Assembly (NCBI GenBank): GCA_029261995.1
Contig: JAJDAF010000039.1
Location: forward strand, 124,001-188,000
From: Candidatus Zhuqueibacterota bacterium
GTDB taxonomy: Bacteria; Zhuqueibacterota; Zhuqueibacteria; Oceanimicrobiales; Oceanimicrobiaceae
DNA length: 64,000 nt
Reading direction: 5' to 3'
Shown: one piece after another, positions 23,791 to 30,897 of the stretch
Layout of the letters: the number at the start of each line of letters is the position of its first letter
Numbering within the stretch: the stretch's first letter is position 1
Program-made: the position numbers and the translations under genes
The notes under the pieces: generated by a model
The model's database searches: none
What the model was told of the DNA's origin: nothing
The model's input: only the letters and a program-made list of their open reading frames with translations

Positions 23791-24570
23791 CTAATTTGCT
23801 CCCCGTCCATGGAACATTGTACCAATTGTTCTAAGTATGATTTGAAAATCCAGACCGAACGACTGATTGCGCAGGTAGGCGATATCCAAACGCAAGCGGT
23901 CATCAAAATCTAGCTCATTCCGGCCGGACACCTGCCACAGGCCGGTCATTCCGGGTTTTGCTTCGAGCCTTGCGGTGTGCCACAGTCGATATGTTTTCGC
24001 GCTAAAAGATGTTGGCCTGGGGCCAACCCAGCTCATGTCGCCTTGGAGTACGTTGAAGATCTGTGGCAATTCATCAAGACTGGTCTTCCTGAGAAATCGC
24101 CCCACTCTGGTGATTCTCGGGTCGTTGGTTATTTTGAAATCAGGATAGGTCAACTCATTCAGATGCATGTACTTCTCTTTCAATTCCTCAGCATCCTGAA
24201 CCATCGTGCGAAGTTTATACATCTTGAAGCGCTTTCCGCCTCGTCCGGTACGCTTCTGAAAAAACACAACCGGCCCGCGAGAGTCCAACTTCACGGCCAC
24301 ATAACAGAGGCCCATCGCCACGACGATAACAGGAAGAGTCAGGAGACAGAAGACAATATCAAAAAGCCGTTTGAGACGAAAGTAGGTATCGAGGCTAAGC
24401 GTGCGTCCTTCGGCGGCTCCCTCGTACCATGGCTTTGTTTTGGGACTCTCCAGCGCGATGACAGCCGCCGCAAGAGACCTGTTTATTTGCGAGCCTTCAG
24501 ACATTGTCGTTACCCCATTCTCGATGTGTTGTCCTGGCGGCAGTACAGGATTGTTGCTATGATGCTTCAT
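23791..24570 (-). CDS. Undecaprenyl-phosphate sugar-1-phosphate transferase (initiating transferase)
   Basis: The 259-residue protein is a short-form polyprenyl-phosphate hexose-1-phosphate transferase. It has one hydrophobic hairpin (about 68-90, RLFDIVFCLLTLPVIVV) and the conserved cytoplasmic domain: FFQKRTGRGGKRFKMYKLRT, TRVGRFLRKTSLDELPQ with the catalytic Asp-Glu, and SWVGPRP and KPGMTGLWQVSGR. It lacks the extra N-terminal helices of WbaP and WcaJ. It transfers sugar-1-phosphate from a nucleotide sugar to undecaprenyl phosphate and so commits the locus to lipid-linked repeat-unit synthesis. The ATG overlaps the stop of the GGDEF-like gene by four bases. Confidence 0.92.
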   Translation of the reverse strand: MKHHSNNPVLPPGQHIENGVTTMSEGSQINRSLAAAVIALESPKTKPWYEGAAEGRTLSLDTYFRLKRLFDIVFCLLTLPVIVVAMGLCYVAVKLDSRGPVVFFQKRTGRGGKRFKMYKLRTMVQDAEELKEKYMHLNELTYPDFKITNDPRITRVGRFLRKTSLDELPQIFNVLQGDMSWVGPRPTSFSAKTYRLWHTARLEAKPGMTGLWQVSGRNELDFDDRLRLDIAYLRNQSFGLDFQIILRTIGTMFHGRGAN

Positions 24571-25229
24571 TTAGAGGTATCTTTTGCTTTTTCTGTTTCG
24601 ACGCTATTCAGCTTTGGCGGGTGTTGCAGTTCCCCGTTCAGTTTGTTGCAGGCAGCTACCGCACTCTTGACCAGGTCATCAATAATGAGCCCATCCACGG
24701 GAAACTCCGCAATCCCGGCAACCAAGTGGCCGGCGGTGCGCTTGAAGAGTAGTTTCTTGAGCCGTGTCACGGTCAAGGACGCCTGCTCCTGAGTCGACTC
24801 AGGCAGCATGATAATATACTGATTGTTCGATACGTCGTAGGTAGCGATATCACTTTCGCGCAGCGATTCCTTCAAGATAGAGCCGACCAGCGAGAACACC
24901 AGTTGAATCGTTTGCATGACCTGGTTGTAAGACTCGACGCCGCCATTGCCGCGCTCGGCGACCAGGCTGCGTTTCAGGTCTACCAGAAGTTGGTCGCTTT
25001 CGAGCCGCAAGACCACCATTGAGAGCGGTCGGTCGTAGCGCCTGACTCTCGCCAGCTCGTTGGACAGCTTCTTCAGGGTGCTGCGGTAGGTCGGCACGGC
25101 GCCAAGCTGCAACTCAGACATGATTGACTTGCTTCCATTGCCCGAACCGCGCCGTCGAACCAACAACACAGCCCCGCCAAATAGAACCACAACAAAGAAA
25201 GCGATGACGAACCAAGATGTAAATAGCAT
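24567..25229 (-). CDS. Membrane-anchored degenerate GGDEF-domain protein
   Basis: The 220-residue product has one N-terminal membrane helix (about 5-26) and a cytoplasmic domain with the length and secondary-structure pattern of a GGDEF domain (about 48-205): LARVRRYDRPLSMVVLRL at the start and RESDIATYDVSNNQYIIMLP where active enzymes carry R-GGDEF. The GGDEF signature is missing, so it should not make cyclic di-GMP; it could bind a nucleotide or act as a scaffold (inference). The position between the Wzc-type kinase and the initiating transferase, with a four-base overlap into the latter, points to control or assembly of the polysaccharide machine. Confidence 0.7.
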   Translation of the reverse strand: MLFTSWFVIAFFVVVLFGGAVLLVRRRGSGNGSKSIMSELQLGAVPTYRSTLKKLSNELARVRRYDRPLSMVVLRLESDQLLVDLKRSLVAERGNGGVESYNQVMQTIQLVFSLVGSILKESLRESDIATYDVSNNQYIIMLPESTQEQASLTVTRLKKLLFKRTAGHLVAGIAEFPVDGLIIDDLVKSAVAACNKLNGELQHPPKLNSVETEKAKDTSK

Positions 25230-25320
25230 TGTGCGTTATGGTGTTTAAAAATGAAAACAGTCTAATCAGGCAATCGGGTAAAACGAGACAGATAACAGGC
25301 TGCAGATCGACACAGCGCCA

Positions 25321-27666
25321 TCACGCCTCGTAGTAGTAGTAGTTGTTCTTGTTCCTTCTATCGACTTCGACGTTGTTCAGCACAACCCCAATCACATTTG
25401 CATTGGCTTTCTGCAGCAGATTCTTTGCTTTCAACAACATCTCCTTGTCGTACTTCTGGGAGTCCACCACGAAAATAACACCATCGACAAAGGAAGACAG
25501 CATCATGGTTTCAGGCACCAGCAGAAGCGGCGCCGAGTCAATGAGTACGACATTGAACTTGTTCTTTAACTCCTCAAGAAGAGCTTTGCTGGAGATAGTG
25601 GCAATTGTTTCGCTCGGATTCTTGAGCTGCTTGCCGCTGGTCAGGACCTTAAGGTTCTCAACATCGGTGGATTGCACGGCCTCGACGATGGAACTTGTCA
25701 GAATATTGAGATTGCTGATTCCGGTCAGATTATTGATCTTCGAAAGAAAATCACCATCCATGACGAAGTCTGAAAAATTGTCTACCAACTCTCCCATCTT
25801 CTGCTCTTTGAAGCCGTTGTCCAGGGGCGGCTGTGTCTCATCAACTATGGAGAAATCATCTTTCATAGCGTTGTGATAAACCAGTAGATCGCTCAAGCCC
25901 GGCTCTTTGTCCAGGTCAAACAGAGAGTGTAATTGCGGACGCCGGAGGTCAGAATCGACGATGAGGACTTTCTGCTCCATCTTGGCCAACGTGATTCCCA
26001 GATTGGTCAGAGTCGTCGACTTGCCCTCGTCCGGACCAATACTCGTCACCAGGATGGTCTTGACCTTCTCGCCAACACCGAGAAACTGCAGATTCGTGCG
26101 TAGCATGCGGTAGGTTTCAGCGATACCAGTCTTGGCGCTTGCTCCGGTAATCAGGCTGCGCCGGATCATGGGGCTTTTGGAGCTACTGTTCGCCTGCCGA
26201 TTCAACAGTCCTAGCCTGCCGTTGGCGGCCTTCTCAATTACGGGGATAGAAGCAAGGACGTGCCAACCGGTAATTCTCTCTAACTCATCGGTGGAATCCA
26301 TTGAGGTGGTTGACACTTCCTTGATAAACGCAAACCCGAATCCAACCAGCAAACCTAAAACCAACCCGATGGCAATGTTCACCTTTTTACGCGGCGCAAT
26401 CGGCTCAAACGGGATGCGCGCCTCGTCGATGATGCGGATATCGGCCAGCTTCTCGGCCTCCGTAATCCTGGCTTTCTCGTATTCCTGCTTGAGCATCATG
26501 TAATTCTGTTCTGTCACCTGCTTTTCACGGGTCAGCTTGGCCAGAAAATACTCTCTCTCCGGTAGCGAACCGAGTTTGCCTTCATAGTTGTCGATAGTTT
26601 CACGCAGCGCGGCTTCCTGGGCTTTCAAAGTTACGAGTTCGACTTGCAGGGTATAAATCTCGTTGACGTTTCTTTCGATGCGTGCGATCGGGTCAATGAT
26701 ACTTTCGCCCTTCGCTATCTTTAGCGCTTCATTGGCCAAGTTTTTCTTGGTCGCGGCAATTTCACGCTGCATCTGTTCCATCTTGGGATGGTCATCGCCA
26801 TAACCCCGCAATTTGAGATCCATGAACTGCCCTTGAAGCTCAAGCAACTTGGTCTTGAGTTGTTGCGTGTATGGCGTTGACAACTCGGTAATGGACGGCA
26901 CCAGTTCATGTTTTTGCTGCCGGAGGTTATCCTCGATGGTTGCCAGTCGCTGCTGAATCGACTCGCGATTCGACTTCACGGTATTGTAAAGGACTTCAGC
27001 TTCGGTCACACGGCGCAGAAGCCCTTCAGATTGCCTGTCAATCGAGATGATCTTGTTTTCCTGCTTGAACTTTCTGAGCGCCTCTTCGGCATCATTCAGT
27101 TGATTTTTGACGCGAACGAGTTGCTCCTGAACGAATGACCGAACACCGGTGGCGCCCTTCTGCTTGATGTTGAACATGCGTTCTTGAAACACGCGAGCAG
27201 CAGTGTTTGCCACGTCGCGGCAAAGTTCGGGGTTTTCGAGAGTTGCGGAAACCTGAATGATGTTTGAGCCGCGAATTGAGAAGGCATCGATGCCGCGGTA
27301 GATTTTTCCGCTCACGTACCCGAACCGGTCAAACCCCGGTGCCTGTTCTTCCGGCAAAGGAAACTTGTTATAGACATCGATCGGGAGAGCCTTGGTGACG
27401 CCCTCGGAAAAGGCAACACTCTTGATTTCCTCCAACCTGTTTTGAATCAAGATCTCGCGGGAAAGGTCGTAATTGAAATTCGCGATGGGATTGGCAAATT
27501 CCTCGAAGATCAGACTCGTGCTGGCCTGATAAGTTGGACTCGTCGTCTCATTATATATACCGATAGGGAGCAGCATCCCAACGACACAGATGAGGAGCAG
27601 GCCTTTGCGCCGCTTAAATACTTTGGAAATTAGCGCAACGATCTGTTGGCTGTCATTATTGTGCAT
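25321..27666 (-). CDS. Wzc-type polysaccharide co-polymerase and tyrosine autokinase
   Basis: The 781-residue inner-membrane protein has membrane helices near 22-40 and 431-448 and between them a Wzz-like periplasmic region with long coiled coil (about 165-410). The cytoplasmic BY-kinase domain shows Walker A GPDEGKSTT (544-552), Walker A' VLIVDSDLRRP (567-577) and Walker B NVVLIDSAPL (705-714). The C-terminus ends in a tyrosine cluster (NYYYYEA). It should control chain length and export of the polymer. An odd feature is about 65 extra residues (roughly 600-670) between the GLSDLL and LKVLTSGK elements, which are normally close together. AAGGAG precedes the start by 11 bases. The SLBB export protein gene is 39 bases upstream. 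Confidence 0.92.
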   Translation of the reverse strand: MHNNDSQQIVALISKVFKRRKGLLLICVVGMLLPIGIYNETTSPTYQASTSLIFEEFANPIANFNYDLSREILIQNRLEEIKSVAFSEGVTKALPIDVYNKFPLPEEQAPGFDRFGYVSGKIYRGIDAFSIRGSNIIQVSATLENPELCRDVANTAARVFQERMFNIKQKGATGVRSFVQEQLVRVKNQLNDAEEALRKFKQENKIISIDRQSEGLLRRVTEAEVLYNTVKSNRESIQQRLATIEDNLRQQKHELVPSITELSTPYTQQLKTKLLELQGQFMDLKLRGYGDDHPKMEQMQREIAATKKNLANEALKIAKGESIIDPIARIERNVNEIYTLQVELVTLKAQEAALRETIDNYEGKLGSLPEREYFLAKLTREKQVTEQNYMMLKQEYEKARITEAEKLADIRIIDEARIPFEPIAPRKKVNIAIGLVLGLLVGFGFAFIKEVSTTSMDSTDELERITGWHVLASIPVIEKAANGRLGLLNRQANSSSKSPMIRRSLITGASAKTGIAETYRMLRTNLQFLGVGEKVKTILVTSIGPDEGKSTTLTNLGITLAKMEQKVLIVDSDLRRPQLHSLFDLDKEPGLSDLLVYHNAMKDDFSIVDETQPPLDNGFKEQKMGELVDNFSDFVMDGDFLSKINNLTGISNLNILTSSIVEAVQSTDVENLKVLTSGKQLKNPSETIATISSKALLEELKNKFNVVLIDSAPLLLVPETMMLSSFVDGVIFVVDSQKYDKEMLLKAKNLLQKANANVIGVVLNNVEVDRRNKNNYYYYEA

Positions 27667-27705
27667 TACCGATACTCTCCTTGAAAAAATCAGCTAAAGC
27701 TCACG

Positions 27706-28227
27706 CTAATCATTGACGCGCAAATAAAGCAAGTACAGACTGATGATAACCGACGCGTCCCTGAAAATGACTGCGGTGTTTCTCCACTTGCTCCAACCGT
27801 TTCTCGGGACCAGAACGACATCTCCAGGCTTGAGCAACGGTGGCGAAGTGGTGCTGTTCCTTTTCAGATAGTCATCCAGATTGACGCGGATGATTTGATT
27901 CCCCGCCCGTAGCCTCCCGTTGCCGTTCACACCTGTGGTGGCCACCTCGTGCTGAACTCGACTAATGGTGACCTTGCCCAATTTTGAAAACTCTGTCGGC
28001 CCGCCGGCTTTTGAGAACAACTCCAGAATATTCGTGCCGTCGTGAACCCTGTACTCACCGGGCTTCTTAACTTCCCCGATAACATGAACGATCATTTGAA
28101 GGCGCTGATCCTGCTCCCCGACAAGGTAATCGTCCTGGGCGAACGAGGGCAGGCTAAATCGTGAGAAACTTGCTACGACAAAAAAAGCGAAAATGATAAC
28201 CTTCATGGTCTGACGTCTACAAATCAT
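27706..28227 (-). CDS. SLBB-domain polysaccharide export protein (short Wza-like)
   Basis: The 173-residue protein has a signal peptide (cleavage probably after SFAQ) and one SLBB domain: HVIGEVKKPGEYRVHDGTN with NILELFSKAGGP is the family signature. The end, LKPGDVVLVPRNG followed by a hydrophobic helix, resembles the C-terminal outer-membrane helix of Wza. The usual N-terminal Poly_export domain is absent and the protein is less than half the length of Wza, so it either forms a minimal export pore or works with a full-length Wza outside the window. ATG 28227 has AGGG seven bases upstream; ATG 28206 is an alternative without a site. It is the first gene of the minus-strand locus. Confidence 0.8.
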   Translation of the reverse strand: MICRRQTMKVIIFAFFVVASFSRFSLPSFAQDDYLVGEQDQRLQMIVHVIGEVKKPGEYRVHDGTNILELFSKAGGPTEFSKLGKVTISRVQHEVATTGVNGNGRLRAGNQIIRVNLDDYLKRNSTTSPPLLKPGDVVLVPRNGWSKWRNTAVIFRDASVIISLYLLYLRVND

Positions 28228-28323
28228 TCTTTGACCCTAATTACTTTCAGAAACTGAGTTGGCTGTTCAAAGCAAGGACCTTTCCCTAGCCAATTTTCAA
28301 AGCCACCGAAGGCATCCAGAGAT

Positions 28324-28360
28324 AGACATGTCTTCATTGATACTGTGTTATACAGACATG
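28324..28360. repeat. AGACATG direct repeat 30 bp apart, first copy a 10-bp palindrome
   Basis: AGACATGTCT (28324-28333) is a perfect palindrome, and AGACATG recurs at 28354-28360, exactly 30 bp on, close to three helical turns. Both lie in the presumed long untranslated leader of the polysaccharide operon. They could bind a dimeric regulator, but this is based on pattern alone. Confidence 0.3.
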
Positions 28361-28464
28361 CTAGCGGATACGCAGATTACGGAGTGCTTGAAAAACTGCT
28401 TGCATCTCGCTTACAACATGTGTACCAAACCTTTCAATTTGTAAATCTATCTTAAATCTTGTTA

Positions 28465-28493
28465 ATTATAAAAGACTTAAGAATTGATACAGG
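28465..28493 (-). promoter_or_regulatory. Possible promoter of the polysaccharide operon (minus strand)
   Basis: On the minus strand a perfect TATAAT (28470-28465) lies 17 bases from CCTGTA (28493-28488), which is a poor -35. The CAGGCAGG arm of an inverted repeat overlaps this weak -35, which would suit an activator-dependent or repressed promoter. Transcription from here would leave a leader of about 230 bases before the SLBB gene. Confidence 0.4.
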
Positions 28494-28529
28494 CAGGCCG
28501 TGAGTCCGCATGCCCGACAGCCCTGCCTG
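28490..28529. promoter_or_regulatory. 8-bp inverted repeat CAGGCAGG / CCTGCCTG
   Basis: CAGGCAGG (28490-28497) and CCTGCCTG (28522-28529) form a perfect inverted repeat with a 24-base spacer. The left arm covers the weak -35 of the presumed minus-strand promoter. No T run follows on either strand, so an operator is more likely than a terminator. Confidence 0.4.
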
Positions 28530-28562
28530 CATTGTGTCCACCCGATAGACAATGTTTCAAGG

Positions 28563-28586
28563 TAAGACAGAATAGTGCCTGTCTTA
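28563..28586. promoter_or_regulatory. 8-bp inverted repeat TAAGACAG / CTGTCTTA
   Basis: TAAGACAG (28563-28570) and CTGTCTTA (28579-28586) are perfectly inverted around an 8-base spacer, in the middle of the 581-base gap between the polysaccharide operon and the plus-strand FAD gene. There is no T run on either side. It has the dimensions of an operator for a dimeric regulator. Confidence 0.4.
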
Positions 28587-28722
28587 GTAATCGTTACGTT
28601 GGGTTCAAATATTAATTGAAATTATTAGAATCTTTGACCAGTGATCGCGTAAAGACCTGCCAAGATTGTTGCTAAACCACAGGTTACAAGTTGGACACAA
28701 CCCAAACGCCCGCGATTTTGTG

Positions 28723-28778
28723 TTGACAACAAGATTTAATTATTCTATATTTATGAGCCTTGTCCAGGGGCTCCCTGG
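28723..28778 (+). promoter_or_regulatory. Strong sigma-70-type promoter plus leader hairpin for the FAD/Fe-S operon
   Basis: TTGACA (28723-28728), a 17-base spacer and TATATT (28746-28751) form a near-consensus promoter. Shortly after the expected start site, CCAGGG (28764-28769) and CCCTGG (28773-28778) form a small hairpin in the leader. The first gene starts at 28809. The rest of the gap from 28228 holds only the repeats listed separately; no convincing gene is seen in it. Confidence 0.7.
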
Positions 28779-28808
28779 GCTCTTAAATCAAACCAACGAG
28801 ACTGCCCG

Positions 28809-29657
28809 TTGCTCTCCAACCTGAAAGGCATCTTTCGACCAAGATCAATCCCTGAAGCTTTGGCATTGCTGGAAAAAAACTCAGGCTCAATTCTGGTCAT
28901 GGCTGGAGGTACCAAACTGGTCAAGTCCCCAAACGATATCGTGCAGGAATTGGTCGATATCAAAGATTTGGGTTTGGATTACATTAAGGAAGAGTCTGGC
29001 GGCATCCGCCTGGGCGCAACGATAACGCTTCAAAAACTCGTGGAAAGCCCCATTGTCAATGAAGTGGCGAACGGTGTCCTATCCAAAGCAGCAGGGATGT
29101 GCAACCGGTCAAGAATGATCCGCAATGTCTCCACCCTCGGAGGAGAATTGGTTACAGCGGGCCCGTTGTCCGTGCTCTACTGCGCCCTGCTCATTCTGCA
29201 GGCGCAAATCCGCATCGTGGGCGGAGAAGAGTTTGCGTTACCGATCAACATCTTCCTTAACAAGAAGGGACTGGGAGGAGGGCTGCTGGTCGAAACGCTT
29301 ATCCCGGCGTTCAAAGAGACGACGGTCGCAGCCCTGGTGCCAATCGGCACAGAAAGCACCGACGCCCTGGCTTGTGCCGGAGCGAGAGTAACGTTTCAGA
29401 AAGGCAGCTGCCAGAATGTCAAAATTGCAATTACGGGTTGTGAAAAGATACCGCAGCGGCTCCATGAGGCCGAAGTCGTTCTCGAAGGCAAGCCACTGAC
29501 CGGCCCCAATATTGAAGCCGCGGCAGAAACTGCCCACCAGCTCTACCGGCCAATATCCGCACCGCTTGCCAGCGAAGAATACCGCAAGGAAGTCAGCAGG
29601 AGTCTGGTAAAAAAAGCCCTCGTCCAGTGCCTGGAAAGCGCGGAAGACCAACTGTAA
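28809..29657 (+). CDS. FAD-binding subunit of xanthine dehydrogenase/CO dehydrogenase type
   Basis: The 282-residue protein matches the FAD (CoxM/XdhB) subunit of molybdenum hydroxylases: an N-terminal FAD-binding part with RPRSIPEALALLEKN (about 10-24), AGGTKLV (about 36-42, where AGGTDL is usual) and IRNVSTLGGELVTAG (about 101-115, the flavin-contacting loop), then the C-terminal CO_deh_flav_C-like region. The start is TTG, the only start codon in frame downstream of the promoter; no strong ribosome binding site is visible. It is followed after 13 bases by the [2Fe-2S] subunit. No molybdopterin subunit gene follows in the window, so its electron donor is unknown. Confidence 0.82.
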   Translation: MLSNLKGIFRPRSIPEALALLEKNSGSILVMAGGTKLVKSPNDIVQELVDIKDLGLDYIKEESGGIRLGATITLQKLVESPIVNEVANGVLSKAAGMCNRSRMIRNVSTLGGELVTAGPLSVLYCALLILQAQIRIVGGEEFALPINIFLNKKGLGGGLLVETLIPAFKETTVAALVPIGTESTDALACAGARVTFQKGSCQNVKIAITGCEKIPQRLHEAEVVLEGKPLTGPNIEAAAETAHQLYRPISAPLASEEYRKEVSRSLVKKALVQCLESAEDQL

Positions 29658-29670
29658 TTCGAGAGAGAAG

Positions 29671-30138
29671 ATGGATATTAGGATTACCGTGGATGGCCGC
29701 GCGCTCAAGGCCGATATCCCACCCAACCAAACATTGAGCGATTTCCTGCGTGCACATGGCTGCTGGAGCGTAAAACACGGCTGCGAGACCGGCGAGTGTG
29801 GAAATTGCACCGTTATAGTCGATGGCCGCGCCGTCTATTCCTGCCTGATGCTTGCTGTCCAGGCGGATGGAAAATCGGTGGAGACTTTCGAGAGTGTCCA
29901 GAAGCGTAGCGAATTTGCGCCGATCCAAGAAATCCTCATGGATTTTGGCGATATGGACTGTGGGTACTGCATCCCCGGCATGATGATGGCGATGAAAGCA
30001 CTGATAGATAGAATCCCGGAACCGACAGAAGAAGAAGTCCTGGACCAACTCGCTGGGACAGTTTGCCACTGCGTAAGAAGTGTAAAACCAGCCAGCGCTC
30101 TCCTGGAAGCTGTGCAAAAGATGAGGGGAAACTGGTAG
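29671..30138 (+). CDS. [2Fe-2S]-binding subunit of xanthine dehydrogenase/CO dehydrogenase type
   Basis: The 155-residue protein has the two-cluster layout of CoxS/XdhC-type subunits. An N-terminal plant-ferredoxin-like domain has GCETGECGNC (C-x4-C-x2-C) and the fourth cysteine in YSC. A C-terminal helical domain has DCGYCIPGMMM (C-x2-C) and VCHC (C-x-C). All eight cluster cysteines are present, but the usual QCGFCTPG and CRCTGY are altered to DCGYCIPG and CHCVRS, so the family assignment is a diverged one. It would pass electrons between FAD and a partner enzyme in the cytoplasm. Its stop shares one base with the GTG of the GroES-like gene (TAGTG). Confidence 0.85.
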   Translation: MDIRITVDGRALKADIPPNQTLSDFLRAHGCWSVKHGCETGECGNCTVIVDGRAVYSCLMLAVQADGKSVETFESVQKRSEFAPIQEILMDFGDMDCGYCIPGMMMAMKALIDRIPEPTEEEVLDQLAGTVCHCVRSVKPASALLEAVQKMRGNW

Positions 30139-30518
30139 TGCCAAATAAGAAACAGCTCATCGTCGTTGGCGATAGAATCCTGATCGATTGTGACACGGAA
30201 GAGAATCGTACGGAGCACGGTCTCTATCTTCCGCCCGGCGTGAAAGAGAAGGAAAAGGTCCGTGGCGGCTATATTGTCAAGGTCGGGCCAGGATATCCCA
30301 TGCCTGATCCAAACTCAGCCAACAACGAACCCTGGTCCACCGCTTCAAGAGAAGAGACAAAATACATTCCTCTGCAGGCCAAGATTGGCGACTACGCCAT
30401 CTTTATGAACACCGCCGCTGTAGAAATCGAATTTGAAAGCAAACACTATCAGGTCGTCCCGCAATCGGCAATCCTTGTTCTGATGCGCGATGAGCTTCCC
30501 GGATTCGATTTGAGCTAG
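30138..30518 (+). CDS. GroES-like (Cpn10-fold) protein
   Basis: The start is GTG 30138, which overlaps the preceding TAG by one base and has AGGGG nine bases upstream; the longer frame runs into the Fe-S gene. The 126-residue product follows the Cpn10 pattern: VVGDRILID, then HGLYLPPGVKEKEKVRGGYIV (the GGIxLP-type mobile-loop region), VGPGYPMPDP, AKIGDYAIFM, and a final VVPQSAILVLM like the SDILAVV end of GroES. It is longer than GroES (about 97 residues) because of an insert after VGPGYPMPDP. Whether it caps a GroEL ring or has another role is unknown. The coupling to redox subunits is unusual. Confidence 0.72.
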   Translation: MPNKKQLIVVGDRILIDCDTEENRTEHGLYLPPGVKEKEKVRGGYIVKVGPGYPMPDPNSANNEPWSTASREETKYIPLQAKIGDYAIFMNTAAVEIEFESKHYQVVPQSAILVLMRDELPGFDLS

Positions 30519-30752
30519 CTCTATCGCACTTGGTGACCGCCGGTTTCTCTGGCCATCACTGGTCGTCCGGATGCAGGAAGAGGCATCATAGGCGGGCTGA
30601 CTTGCTTCTCCTTTCTGCGATTGTGGACTTGGATTGCGTCAAGGCTTTACTTCTTATCGAGTAGGTGATCAGCCGGATCGGAAGCTGACGGCCGGCCGGG
30701 CATGCCACTCTTTCGGGACGCCCAAGCTTTCCCTGAGCTTGATCAATTCCGT

Positions 30753-30781
30753 TTGCAAGTCGTGACGTTGGATCGTATAAT
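30753..30781 (+). promoter_or_regulatory. Sigma-70-type promoter of acs
   Basis: TTGCAA (30753-30758), a 17-base spacer and a perfect TATAAT (30776-30781) lie 117 bases before the acs start codon. The rest of the 379-base gap after the GroES-like gene shows no gene and no clear terminator. Confidence 0.7.
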
Positions 30782-30897
30782 TACGAATTCAGTCAGCAGT
30801 TTACCCTTCGGTACCTTTGCGATTTTCGAATCGCACCCGACTTTTACCAGCACAACCCAGACACTGGTTTCACTTAAACCAAGGAGGTACTCCAAAA

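Noticed and set aside
28259-28444. Plus-strand frame of 61 codons in the divergent gap
   Set aside because: No ribosome binding site, AT-rich gap full of palindromes, no membrane or domain pattern; better explained as regulatory DNA.
28809-30138. Complete xanthine or CO dehydrogenase operon
   Set aside because: The large molybdopterin-binding subunit is missing; the next genes encode a GroES-like protein and acetyl-CoA synthetase.
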